From assembly GCA_937127435.1 (NCBI GenBank), contig CAKZLZ010000022.1:1-53286 (forward strand): a DNA stretch of 53,286 nt, written 5' to 3'. Origin of the DNA: an uncultured Verrucomicrobiota bacterium (lineage in GTDB: Bacteria; Verrucomicrobiota; Kiritimatiellia; SS1-B-03-39; UBA6053). Positions 34,924-43,730 of this stretch are shown here, in pieces; positions within the stretch are counted from its first letter, which is position 1, and each line of letters begins with the position of its first letter. Both the position numbers and the translations under genes were made by a program. The notes under the pieces are model-generated. The model worked only from the letters and a program-made list of their open reading frames with translations, searched no databases and had not been told where the DNA came from.

Positions 34924-34961
34924 TTCAAAATATTATAAAGTGCTCTACGTTAGCGAACTGT

Positions 34962-35993
34962 CTATTTCCGGCGGCCAACCAGCAAAACCGCACAAGCACT
35001 GATCGCCATGAGCAGCAGGCTCCCTGCTTCGGGGATAACAATGATTTCCCAACCCAAATCTTCCAACATTCCCTTTTCAACCGCGTTGAATTCCCGGTAA
35101 CTTTCCCCGGCCGACAGGGCGTAATTCATCATACCCGACAGATCATCTCCGGTTCCGCCAATACCGTCAAAGCCCAGTTCATCCACATGCGAAAGACTGG
35201 ATCCGGATTGAAAAGGGTCAGGGGCATAAATCGGAATCTGTGCATTATTTGCAACTCCGGCCATACTTTGATAAGCCGCATTGCCATTTTCACCTGTCCA
35301 GTAAACCGGGGCATCCACCTGATTAAAATCTCCGGGAGTTCCGCTGCTGCCGGGGTCGGGCAAGTTCCCGTTTCCATCCTCTAAATAATGATCCCAAATT
35401 TGCATCGCGTATTCATCCGCCGCATATTCATATCCGAAAAGATCAGTCATGCTGTTGTAACTACTGCTGAAACCCAGGGTGTGGGTGATTTCATGGGTAA
35501 CCACAGATTGAAGATCCAACCCCGAAAATCCGGATGCATCCTGCCCCGTATAAAAATTAAAGGAGGGATTAAAAATGATCTGACAATCGATGCTGTTCGC
35601 ATCCCCCGCATTGAGACCGTAAGCCCACACCGTTTGTGCGGCCGTGGCCATAAAATTATACCCCTCTCCCGTGGTGAGAATATAGGCGCTGCTGGAAGAA
35701 GAACCCAAAGTACTTTCACTCAAACCCGATGCCCACATCATGTGAATGTTGACATCCCGGGCCCCCACATTGCCAATGGTACTCTCTAAATATTGTGCCG
35801 CCCCGGCCACCACCGCCTTTTCATTCTCCGAAAAACTCCGTTCAGCATTATAAGTGGAAAGCGTTTCCGACGTTTCATAATAATGAATGCGCAAAGATCC
35901 GTAATCGACAATCTCCAAAGCCAGACTTTTTGAAAATGGCGAAAGAAGCAGAAAGGAAAGCCCAACTTTAAAGTGGAGACTGATTTTTTTCAT
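34962..35993 (-). CDS. PEP-CTERM metalloprotease-like protein
   Basis: A 343-residue secreted protein with a signal peptide ending FSKSLA. A zinc-protease motif VVTHEITHTLGFSSS (HExxH plus GF) lies near residues 167-180. LSHVDELGFD and MMNYALSAGESYREFNAVE follow at the spacing seen in PEP-CTERM-linked metalloproteases, including a VEKGMLEDLGW segment typical of this class. The tail is IPEAGS, a hydrophobic stretch and GRRK, a variant of PEP-CTERM. It could cut or remodel surface proteins. The exact family is not certain. Confidence 0.82.
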   Translation of the reverse strand: MKKISLHFKVGLSFLLLSPFSKSLALEIVDYGSLRIHYYETSETLSTYNAERSFSENEKAVVAGAAQYLESTIGNVGARDVNIHMMWASGLSESTLGSSSSSAYILTTGEGYNFMATAAQTVWAYGLNAGDANSIDCQIIFNPSFNFYTGQDASGFSGLDLQSVVTHEITHTLGFSSSYNSMTDLFGYEYAADEYAMQIWDHYLEDGNGNLPDPGSSGTPGDFNQVDAPVYWTGENGNAAYQSMAGVANNAQIPIYAPDPFQSGSSLSHVDELGFDGIGGTGDDLSGMMNYALSAGESYREFNAVEKGMLEDLGWEIIVIPEAGSLLLMAISACAVLLVGRRK

Positions 35994-36112
35994 GTTGTGA
36001 ATTGTAGGAATACATACGCTTCATTGTGGCCCCGTTCAACTGTTAATCCCTAACACTGTGCCTGCCTAAACCCAAGTCTCATCCCTCCGCTGTAAATACT
36101 CAAATCACATCT

Positions 36113-36141
36113 TGACAATATTATTGCCTATATGACAATAT
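36113..36141 (+). promoter_or_regulatory. TGACAATAT direct repeats before the Ser/Thr-rich gene
   Basis: TGACAATAT occurs at 36113-36121 and 36133-36141, a 20-base period, just before the ATG at 36149. The first copy begins inside TTGACA, a possible -35 box. No Shine-Dalgarno lies before the ATG. A regulator could bind here. Confidence 0.5.
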
Positions 36142-36148
36142 AGTAGCT

Positions 36149-37333
36149 ATGAAAAACACCTTTCATTTCCGCCTTCCCATTATGGCTGCCTTTTGGGGAG
36201 TATCCCTCCAAGTGAGCGCCGGACCCTTTACCTTTTCCGGTCAGAGCACCATTCAATCAGTGGATACGGTTTATCAACGAAGTTCCAAAGTCACCGGTGA
36301 ACAGTCTACCCAAGCGACGGATGCGGTTACGGAAGTTTCTGCCAAAACCAGTCGTAACCTTTATGATCAGTCCACCGCACCCGTTTTGGAAGTCACTGAA
36401 AATTCTGTGAATTCATCCAGTGAAGTCAGTTCGGAGGTCAGCACCGAGTTAAGCGATCATTCCACCCTGCCGGCAATTCAGGCGACCAACAAATCTTTCG
36501 AGAGCAGCTCCAAACTGAGTGACCAAAGCACCGCCAAAACCCAGCCCAGTTCGGACGCCACCGCGGAAGTCAGTGCAAACAGTTCCGATACCACCACCCG
36601 CATGACAGACCAAAGTATTGCTTTCACCGCCCCCATCACCTTGGCCACCACCGACTTTACCGACAACAGTTCGGATGCCACCACCCGGGTGAGCGATCAA
36701 AGTACCGCCAAAACCCGGCCCTCACTGGAGGCGAGTAGCAATACCACTGACAATAGCTCCGAAGCCACCACCGAACGGACGGCCCCTGCAACGCAGGCGA
36801 CTGCCGATGCAACATCGGCCGCCACCGAAGATATCAGTATTGCCACCGGGAAGACCAGCGACATGAGTTCGGAGGCCAGTGACCATTCTACCGAAGTCAC
36901 CTCCCCCCTCTTGGAAGCCAGTTATGAAAACTCCACCCAACCCACCACAGAATTTTCGGCCCAAGCCAGCGAAGTGACTGCCGAAACTGCAAACCACAGC
37001 AGTGACGTCACCGAGAAAAGCGGACGTGCCAGTAAATCCAGTAGCCTGAATGTGAGCGGCAACCTGGATGCCAGTTTGGAAAAAACCACACGGCTCACGT
37101 GGAAAGATGCTTTTGCACTCCGACTGGATCCGGATGTGGCCGACGACCTGATCAAAGATGCGTATGCATTTTCAGGAGATACCCTCGATTATTTTTCCTG
37201 TGAGTTAGGCATTAGCTCCGCTCAACTTTCCCACACCATCATCCATCATATCCCCAGAGATCTGGACCGTGAAGGATTGGAACAGCTCATGCAAAAATTG
37301 ATCCCGGCGCTGGAAGCGGATCTGCATTCATAA
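36149..37333 (+). CDS. Ser/Thr-rich repeat surface protein
   Basis: A 394-residue protein with a signal segment (FWGVSLQVSAGPF). Residues 35-290 are Ser/Thr/Asp/Glu-rich repeats. A 29-residue unit built on DQST, TAEVS and SSDATTR appears at least three times, and insertions or losses come in multiples of seven, so an underlying heptad-like period is likely. The repeat region has no cysteine. The last 85 residues form a charged, probably helical domain (KDAFALRLDPDVADDLIKDA). I recognise no family. It could be a stalk or a glycosylated surface protein. It lies directly before the DUF4105-like gene. Confidence 0.6.
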   Translation: MKNTFHFRLPIMAAFWGVSLQVSAGPFTFSGQSTIQSVDTVYQRSSKVTGEQSTQATDAVTEVSAKTSRNLYDQSTAPVLEVTENSVNSSSEVSSEVSTELSDHSTLPAIQATNKSFESSSKLSDQSTAKTQPSSDATAEVSANSSDTTTRMTDQSIAFTAPITLATTDFTDNSSDATTRVSDQSTAKTRPSLEASSNTTDNSSEATTERTAPATQATADATSAATEDISIATGKTSDMSSEASDHSTEVTSPLLEASYENSTQPTTEFSAQASEVTAETANHSSDVTEKSGRASKSSSLNVSGNLDASLEKTTRLTWKDAFALRLDPDVADDLIKDAYAFSGDTLDYFSCELGISSAQLSHTIIHHIPRDLDREGLEQLMQKLIPALEADLHS

Positions 37334-37366
37334 CACATGTCTTTGGAAAATAGTGAAACACCTGCA

Positions 37367-37532
37367 CCACCTTCGGGGCGCCATTTTTTTGGTCACCCGA
37401 TACCCCTGGGCTACACTCGCAAGCTCGTTTACCCAGGGCTACGGACCCTGACCCCTCCGGGGCCCAGTTCGAGAAATACAGTTAGACCAAATACGAACTG
37501 CCCACATATTGAAGATATGGCCCCGGAGGTGG
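37367..37532. repeat. Inverted-repeat element overlapping a gene start
   Basis: Left end CCACCTTCGGGGCGCCA (37367-37383) and right end TGGCCCCGGAGGTGG (37518-37532) are near reverse complements with one mismatch and a two-base indel. The inside holds nested stems (CCCTGGG with CCCAGGG; CCCCTCCGGGG). It is a repeat insertion that has landed at the 5' end of the DUF4105-like gene. No duplicated target site is visible. Confidence 0.65.
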
Positions 37533-39403
37533 GGCGGGCGATTCGCTCCGTTATCAAAAATTGCATTTACCTCATCGCTTGTTTTCTTTTCCCCCTTCTT
37601 CCCGCACAAAATCTAATCGAAGGGTTTCAATTTACCGACATCCGCAACAACCGCATCCTGGACATGCCGATTGTCGATGCCTCTCAGGTGGAAGGCTACG
37701 AAATTTTGTATGCCACCCCCGGCACGGGAGACATCGCGGAAATCGCCGGACATCTCCTCTTACGGGTTCACTTAAAAGATGTCCCGGAGGAACAGGATCT
37801 GGTGCTCTCCTTTTTGGCCGACACCGGAAATCCTCCGATGCCCGGAAATTCAAAACCGGTTCTTTCCGATTGCCGGAAGCGAAACTGGCTGAACATTATG
37901 CAGGCCCCTACATCCGAAGACGAAAGTCCTTGGAGCTCCATTGCCCAATCTCTTCGTGGACTGGGTGGCGGATTTCCGGTGACGATGGATATTCAAACAT
38001 TCGCCTACACACTCAAATCTTATACCGTGGAACAAGACCGAACTCTTTTGCGTTACAAACTCATCCTCAGCGATGCGCAACGCGAGAACCTCACCCACAC
38101 CTTAATTGATTTTAAGAACCGTCCCCCCATCCATTATTATTTCTTTCACCAAAATTGCGGATCGGTTTTGGTCCGGGTGGTCGGCGAAGGCATTGATAAA
38201 AAATCCATCTCGGATTTCAGCCCCTGGGTTTCCCCTCCCCATAGTTTGTGTGCCTTACTGATTCGGGAAGGTTTTGCGGAAAGGGTCACTCCGGATTTTT
38301 ACAGCACCCGCGCCCAAGGGGATTTGTACCGGAAATGGTTTCAGGAGCAGTACCCCACATGGGTGGCTGACAATCCAAACCTCCCCTGGCCAAACCTAAA
38401 TGATTTCCTAAGCCCGGATGTAAAGACCCGGGTGATTGCCATTCAACAATTGGAAGCAGTTTACATTTCCGACCCCAATCTGAGTTCGCTGCTGTTGGCG
38501 ATGGGCCCTCTGCTTCAACAAATGGAATTGTCCACAGATGTAAAAAGTGGGTTGTGCCGGGACCTCACCAGTCAAGCGACCACCGCCGCCCGTGAATTTC
38601 AAGTTGAACTCATGCGGACTTTTCCAACCGCGACCCCGGAAAATATTTATCAGCATCATTTCCCGCTTCATCCCCCTCCCACACACTTCTCAGGTTCTGA
38701 TCACACCGGCCTGTTCGCAATCGAAACCGGTCCGGTTTGGTTGGAGGATCATGCGGGCTGGATGCTTTCCGGCACCTTGCTTCAACAGCAAATGGGATCC
38801 CGTTCGGAACGGGCGATGCAACGCGCCGGTGAACTCACTTTAGGGCGGGCGGAATTTGTTTTTGATAACGACTCCCTTCAGGAATGGCAGGTGACCGGAC
38901 TCGCACTGAAAAAATTTAGGGAACGACTTGGCCGGGTTTCTTCGGGTTTGTTTTCCACCCAGGGGTGGGGTTTGGGCCTCAGCGTAATCGATGTGCAAAA
39001 GAGAAGCATCGGCCCGGAGATTCAAGGTCAGATTGCCGGTATATCCGGATGGGTAAATGTTATTTCTTCTTCTACAAACCGGCAGTATCTTGTGATTGGT
39101 TCCGGGTTGGATGCGGGATGGAGTCACGACAGTCTCACAGATACCGACTGGGGTCTCAGCTTTCCCCTGCAGGCAGAAAGTTTATTGAGTGCGGGATCAC
39201 TTCAGTGGCGAAACCGCTTTGCCTGGATCCCCAACAGCATAGAAGACGCTCCCATTGAAACGACCTTGCAAAGTGATCTGGCTATTCCTCTGGGAGAGTG
39301 GAAAAAGACCGAAGTTATTCTCCACTGTACTGCGGATGTTCTTTGGTCGGGTAACGACAACAGAACTTTAGGTGCGTTGTCTTTGGAATTTAATCGATGG
39401 TAA
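37517..39403 (+). CDS. DUF4105/Lnb-periplasmic-like exported protein
   Basis: About 628 residues. The ATG at 37517 gives a leader MAPEVGRAIRSVIKN followed by a signal segment (CIYLIACFLFPLLPAQ). The frame remains open up to 37337, but that part is translated repeat DNA. The motif YYFFHQNCGSVLVRVVGEGI (Cys near residue 213) and the sequence around HLLLRVH resemble the DUF4105 domain, which carries a cysteine-asparagine signature. The C-terminal 280 residues look like outer-membrane beta strands. Catalytic activity is not established. It is likely co-transcribed with the Ser/Thr-rich gene. Confidence 0.55.
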   Translation: MAPEVGRAIRSVIKNCIYLIACFLFPLLPAQNLIEGFQFTDIRNNRILDMPIVDASQVEGYEILYATPGTGDIAEIAGHLLLRVHLKDVPEEQDLVLSFLADTGNPPMPGNSKPVLSDCRKRNWLNIMQAPTSEDESPWSSIAQSLRGLGGGFPVTMDIQTFAYTLKSYTVEQDRTLLRYKLILSDAQRENLTHTLIDFKNRPPIHYYFFHQNCGSVLVRVVGEGIDKKSISDFSPWVSPPHSLCALLIREGFAERVTPDFYSTRAQGDLYRKWFQEQYPTWVADNPNLPWPNLNDFLSPDVKTRVIAIQQLEAVYISDPNLSSLLLAMGPLLQQMELSTDVKSGLCRDLTSQATTAAREFQVELMRTFPTATPENIYQHHFPLHPPPTHFSGSDHTGLFAIETGPVWLEDHAGWMLSGTLLQQQMGSRSERAMQRAGELTLGRAEFVFDNDSLQEWQVTGLALKKFRERLGRVSSGLFSTQGWGLGLSVIDVQKRSIGPEIQGQIAGISGWVNVISSSTNRQYLVIGSGLDAGWSHDSLTDTDWGLSFPLQAESLLSAGSLQWRNRFAWIPNSIEDAPIETTLQSDLAIPLGEWKKTEVILHCTADVLWSGNDNRTLGALSLEFNRW

Positions 39404-39429
39404 TTATAGAGAATGTCAGGTTTTAATTT

Positions 39430-39822
39430 AATTTCCATCGCGTAGTCCACGTACTCCGTACGTGGAAATCGAACGCTTAGGTTCTTGTTTCATTTCCATC
39501 GCGTAGTCCACGCTCTCCGTGCGTGGAAATCGAATACTTTGGTTCTTATTTCATTTCCATCGCGTAGTCCACGCACTCCGTGCGTGGAAATCGAACGCTT
39601 AGGTTCTTGTTTCATTTCCATCGCGTAGTCCACGTACTCCGTACGTGGAAATCGAATGCTTTCGTTCTTGTTTCATTTCTATTGCGTAGTCCACGCACTC
39701 CGTGCGTGGAAATCGAATGCTTAGGATCTTGTTTCATTTCTATTGCGTAGTCCACGTACTCCGTGCGTGGAAATTTTTACTTAAGCTCTTGTTTCATTTC
39801 CACGCACGGAGTGCGTGGACTA
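39430..39822. repeat. Tandem array of 61-bp hairpin repeats with inverted last copy
   Basis: Six direct copies have palindromes at 39447, 39508, 39569, 39630, 39691 and 39752, exactly 61 bases apart. Each contains a 19-bp palindrome of the form CCACGTACTCCGTACGTGG within outer ends TTTCC and GGAAA. A seventh copy (39800-39818) is inverted and its flank supplies the stop codon of the adjacent GspE gene. Stem positions vary as T-A or C-G pairs together. It is not a CRISPR because the whole unit, spacer included, repeats. It lies between convergent genes. Confidence 0.9.
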
Positions 39823-41541
39823 CACAGAACTGGTAATCCGCAAGACTTCGTCAATCGAGGTCAGACCTTCAAACACTTTATTTAAGCCGGCACGCTGAAG
39901 GGTGATCATGCCTTTCTGTACGGCCACTTCCCGCAGTTCATCCGCATTGGCGTCTTTGAGAATCATATTCCGGACGGCCTCATTGATTTCCATAATTTCC
40001 ATAATGCCGCCCCGGCCTTTGTAGCCGAGTTGCGCACACTTGTTGCATTTACCGGGAAGGAAAATTTCTTTTTTATCAAAGTCCATTCCGGTGACATTAA
40101 AGTTATTCGCTTTTAATTCATCGATGGTAATATTGATAGGTGTTTTGCAACTGGGACAAAGCCGCCGGTAGAGACGCTGGGCCTGGGCAAGAATCATGGC
40201 CGACGCGAGCATAAAGGGTTCGATCCCCATATTCTTCAGACGGGAAATGGCGCCGGGGGCATCATTGGTATGCAGTGTACTTAATACCAAGTGACCGGTC
40301 AACGCGGCCTGCACGGCGATGGATGCCGTTTCAAAATCACGCACCTCCCCCACCAAAACAATGTCGGGGTCCTGACGCAAAATTGAACGCAAACCGGCGG
40401 CAAAGGTTAGCCCCACTTCGGCATGGGTCTGTACCTGATTGATTCCCTGCAACTGATACTCCACCGGATCTTCCACCGTGATGATATTGGTGGACGGCTC
40501 ATTCAATTCCTGCAGCGCGGAATAAAGCGTGGTGGTCTTACCGCTACCGGTGGGACCGGTCACAAAAATCATTCCGTAGGGCTGACTCAATGCGCGGGCA
40601 AAAGCGGTTTGGGAATATTCATCCAGCCCCAGGTCTCCCAGCCCTTTGGGCAAATTGGTTTTATCCAAAATACGCATTACAATTTTTTCACCATGAATCA
40701 CCGGCAAAATACTTACCCGGATATCCACTTCTTTTTCCAATGCGCGAATCCGGCAACGTCCGTCTTGGGGAATCCTTTTTTCCGCAATATCCAAATTGGA
40801 CATAATTTTGACACGGGACACAATCGCCCCGTATAAACTTTTAGGAGGATTCCCGGCCGAAATCAAAACCCCGTCAACACGATAGCGGACCTGACATCCA
40901 TCAAGACCCGGTTCGATGTGAATATCACTGACCCGCTTGCGCATCGCTTCCACCAAAATGGAATTTACGATTCGAATCACCGGCCGTTCATTGGCTTCAT
41001 CCCCGTAATCTTCTAAATCGTAATTATCACCGCTCGAGACTTCGGCCAATTCGTCATCATCCGAAAAAGCAGAAAGCGTTTCCTCTAATTGACCATCCCC
41101 TTCAACTTGATCGCTTAAGCGACTTTCCAGCATTTCGGTCAAAACCTTCTCCGGCACCACCACCGTCATCAAACGAAAGCCACTCTGGGCACCTACCGTT
41201 TCCAAGGCAATCACATTAAAGGGATCGTCTACTGCCACCGTAAGCGTTTTCCCAATTCGGGAAATCGGCAACACCCGGTGCTGGCGCATGGAGGCCAGGG
41301 GTAAATCGACCATCAAGTCCGGCGAGCTCCGGGTGATCTTTAAATTCATGGGGCAGAGCTGTGCATTGTTTGCCAATGCGATTGCCACCCCCTCCGCCGG
41401 AATCATGTTCATGCGAATCATGGATTCCTCAAGACTGATTTCATCAGACTCCGATAAAAATGCGGCTTCTTCGAGCTGTTCTTCGGACAGTTGGTAGTGA
41501 TCTACCAGATAATCGAATAGGTTTTGGGTAATGGTTTCCAC
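39820..41541 (-). CDS. Type II secretion / type IV pilus assembly ATPase (GspE/PilB)
   Basis: A hexameric ATPase that powers pilus or pseudopilus assembly on the inner face of the membrane. 573 residues. The N-terminal domain starts METITQNLFDYLVDHYQLSEEQL. Walker A GPTGSGKTTTLYSAL is near residue 330, an Asp box DPVEYQLQGINQVQ and a His box follow, and Walker B DIVLVGEVRD comes next. A tetracysteine zinc site is present (LCPSCKTP with GKCNKCAQLGYKGRGG). The stop codon TAG comes from the last inverted repeat of the array, so the C-terminus may have been reshaped by it. Whether it serves type II secretion or pili is unknown. Confidence 0.93.
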   Translation of the reverse strand: METITQNLFDYLVDHYQLSEEQLEEAAFLSESDEISLEESMIRMNMIPAEGVAIALANNAQLCPMNLKITRSSPDLMVDLPLASMRQHRVLPISRIGKTLTVAVDDPFNVIALETVGAQSGFRLMTVVVPEKVLTEMLESRLSDQVEGDGQLEETLSAFSDDDELAEVSSGDNYDLEDYGDEANERPVIRIVNSILVEAMRKRVSDIHIEPGLDGCQVRYRVDGVLISAGNPPKSLYGAIVSRVKIMSNLDIAEKRIPQDGRCRIRALEKEVDIRVSILPVIHGEKIVMRILDKTNLPKGLGDLGLDEYSQTAFARALSQPYGMIFVTGPTGSGKTTTLYSALQELNEPSTNIITVEDPVEYQLQGINQVQTHAEVGLTFAAGLRSILRQDPDIVLVGEVRDFETASIAVQAALTGHLVLSTLHTNDAPGAISRLKNMGIEPFMLASAMILAQAQRLYRRLCPSCKTPINITIDELKANNFNVTGMDFDKKEIFLPGKCNKCAQLGYKGRGGIMEIMEINEAVRNMILKDANADELREVAVQKGMITLQRAGLNKVFEGLTSIDEVLRITSSV

Positions 41542-41683
41542 AATCCAATCATTGCCTCAGCACCCCTATTTGACAAGCTTTTATCTACACGGGTTCTGAA
41601 ACCGGAAGCCTGAAGGCATTCCGTTGAACCGCCTGAAGACGGAACTCCGATCGCAACCTCTGTCCCCGGGAGGAAAGTTCCTC

Positions 41684-42784
41684 TTAAACTTCTTCCTTCC
41701 CTTCCATTCGCATCACGCCCCACATCACCAAAGCCCCCAGTGCCATCAACCCGAGAACCGGAAGCCAGCTCGAGAGTTGGGTGGGAAACAGATTGATATT
41801 GCTCGCGATATTCCGAGCCTCCAGAACCGAACCATCCCTTTGAAATTCGTCTAAGACATAAATCTGTTTAAAGGGCCAAAGCGCGTAGAGAGAACCGATG
41901 ATCAATCCGGTAAGAAAGGCCATGGTCGCATCATATGCTTTGCGCATGGCCACCTCAACCAGCCGCGCGGTAAGCAGCAGACCCACACCCATCCCGAGTG
42001 CACAGAATCCAAGGAAAAGAATATCATCCAGGAACCAATTCGATATCAAACTTGAAAGGGCCCGGATAATGATGAAATACTGACCCAGCAGAATCATAAT
42101 CAATGATCCGCTAATTCCCGGAAGCACCATGGCGGATATCGCAATCATGCCCGCCACAAAAATCATCAGAAATTCCACTTTTGAATATTTTCCAGTGTAG
42201 GAAAACTTTTCAGCTGCAGAAGCGGCTTCGCTGATTTCCGCAGGTGTTTGATCCATCTGTTCTGTCTGTGCCTGATAAAAATCGGATTTACGTTTGGTCT
42301 TTTCGTAGGGGTTTACCGCCGCGGCAATACTCACCGTAATGGCGATCCCCAAAAACAAGTTCACCCAGACTGCGGCTCCCTTGGAACGAATCATCACCCA
42401 GGGCACGTGAATCGACAGCAGAATGAGGCCAAAGAAAAATGCATAGGTCAACGAAAATTTCTCGTTGAGTAAATAGTCCATTAAACGCGCCAAACCCACA
42501 ATCGCGATCAGCGCACCTACCAGTAAACGCCCCATAAATCCCCAGTCATCCTCCGCCAAGCGGCCAAAAAAGGCGCGGGAGCGTTCACGGTCGAAAGGGC
42601 GGGCCAGCCAGCGAAATTTTAAAACCAACAGTTCCCGGAGAGTCGTGGGGTTCAGACGGTTGAGAAAGCCGAGCAGGCGTTCGTAAAAGCCGAGAACCAA
42701 AGCCAGGGTCCCGCCGGAAACGCCGGGGATAATGTTGGCGACGCCAAAAGCAAAACCGTGAAACATGTCTACAAGTGACTTCAT
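41684..42784 (-). CDS. DUF368 family membrane protein
   Basis: A 366-residue polytopic protein with the family start MFHGFAFGVANIIPGVSGGTLALVLG and a second signature MVLPGISGSLIMILLGQYF. About eight membrane segments are seen. A soluble insert of about 45 residues (FYQAQTEQMDQTPAEISEAASAAEK) makes it longer than the usual 280-300 residues. The family is linked to polyprenyl-phosphate translocation in some reports; the function here is inferred only. It does not form an evident operon with the next genes. Confidence 0.88.
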   Translation of the reverse strand: MKSLVDMFHGFAFGVANIIPGVSGGTLALVLGFYERLLGFLNRLNPTTLRELLVLKFRWLARPFDRERSRAFFGRLAEDDWGFMGRLLVGALIAIVGLARLMDYLLNEKFSLTYAFFFGLILLSIHVPWVMIRSKGAAVWVNLFLGIAITVSIAAAVNPYEKTKRKSDFYQAQTEQMDQTPAEISEAASAAEKFSYTGKYSKVEFLMIFVAGMIAISAMVLPGISGSLIMILLGQYFIIIRALSSLISNWFLDDILFLGFCALGMGVGLLLTARLVEVAMRKAYDATMAFLTGLIIGSLYALWPFKQIYVLDEFQRDGSVLEARNIASNINLFPTQLSSWLPVLGLMALGALVMWGVMRMEGKEEV

Positions 42785-42815
42785 ATTTTTTGAGTTAGAT
42801 TAAGATTTTTCTTTT

Positions 42816-42940
42816 TGCCACAAGAAGGCACGAAAATTATACAGCCTCTTTATCCCCGTTCCAAAACCGTTTTATTGTTCCACTTCTGATTCCTACGAAA
42901 CGGGGTTATAGGGGAAGTTTTTTTGTGCCTTTTTGTGGCC
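42816..42940. repeat. Long inverted-repeat element, copy 2
   Basis: GCCACAAGAAGGCACGAAA on the left is mirrored by TTTGTGCCTTTTTGTGGC on the right. Inside, the right half carries ACGGGGTTATAGGGG and the left a degraded counterpart. The arms match copy 1 at 34761 while the middle differs. The gap between DUF368 and the next gene contains nothing else. Confidence 0.75.
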
Positions 42941-42961
42941 GAATATGTATTCGGATTTCGC

Positions 42962-43729
42962 CTAACTAAGGATTTCCCTCAATTGAATAGCATCCGCATG
43001 GTACTGCGCCAGTGCATCGTCTTTCACAAACTCCATCAGGGCCCAGCGGGGTTTGCGGTCTGCCTGCAACAATTCGAAATAACGGCTCCACCGATCTGTT
43101 CCTTCGACCAGGGGGAAGCGTTCTAAAAATCCTGCACCCCAGTGAAAAACATGCACATTGGAAATCCGGGGGAGGATCGCCTGGAGACTTTCTTCGCAAA
43201 CTGCTTCCGGTTGTCCGTTTGGGGGTTGCCAAAGGCTGTCCAAATTATCGATTTGAAGATCATTCAGCAGTTCACCGGCAGATTCAATCGAATCTGTGAG
43301 GGTATTCCCGTGATATTCAAACGCGATGCGTAAGTTTTGTTTGGCAGCCAATCCACAGATTCGGCGGGCATCCGCTTTTACCGCTTCGCGGTAGGCCTGA
43401 TCCGCATCAGCCGAGGCTTTTTTACCGGCCCACACCCGAACGGTGGATGTGCCCAACGCTTCGGCGGAATCGAGCACCGCTTCAATTTCTGGAGAATCCG
43501 CTTCGGCCAATCGATAATAAGATCCGTATGCAGCGGACTCGAGTCCCGCCTCCCGGGTCCAACGTGCCACCTGCTCCGCTTTGGCGGTATCTCCGTGGGG
43601 GACATGTACATCCCCCCCCCACTCAATCCCTTGCTGCCCTGCTTTGACCACTTCTTCAATCAAATCACAGGACGCCAATTTTCGGAAACTGATCGAAACC
43701 AGTCCGGTTCGGATATTGGAAAAATCCAT
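42962..43729 (-). CDS. Sugar phosphate isomerase/epimerase-like TIM-barrel protein
   Basis: A 255-residue protein of the AP-endonuclease-2/xylose isomerase-like superfamily. Typical segments are GLVSISFRKLASCDLIEEV, AGQQGIEWGGDVHVPHGD, RIAFEYHGNTL and NVHVFHWGAG. I chose the ATG at 43729, one base after the SDR stop; the upstream ATG at 43759 is within that gene. It is coupled to the SDR dehydrogenase and probably acts on a related carbohydrate. The substrate is unknown. Confidence 0.82.
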   Translation of the reverse strand: MDFSNIRTGLVSISFRKLASCDLIEEVVKAGQQGIEWGGDVHVPHGDTAKAEQVARWTREAGLESAAYGSYYRLAEADSPEIEAVLDSAEALGTSTVRVWAGKKASADADQAYREAVKADARRICGLAAKQNLRIAFEYHGNTLTDSIESAGELLNDLQIDNLDSLWQPPNGQPEAVCEESLQAILPRISNVHVFHWGAGFLERFPLVEGTDRWSRYFELLQADRKPRWALMEFVKDDALAQYHADAIQLREILS

Positions 43730-43730
43730 T

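Noticed and set aside
37337..37516. N-terminal extension of the DUF4105-like gene from the ATG at 37337
   Set aside because: This stretch is mostly translated inverted-repeat DNA, has no good ribosome binding site, and puts about 75 residues before the signal segment.
39430..39822. Possible CRISPR array from regular 61-bp spacing
   Set aside because: The whole 61-bp unit, including the part that would be a spacer, is repeated with small changes. No cas genes are nearby, and the final copy is inverted.
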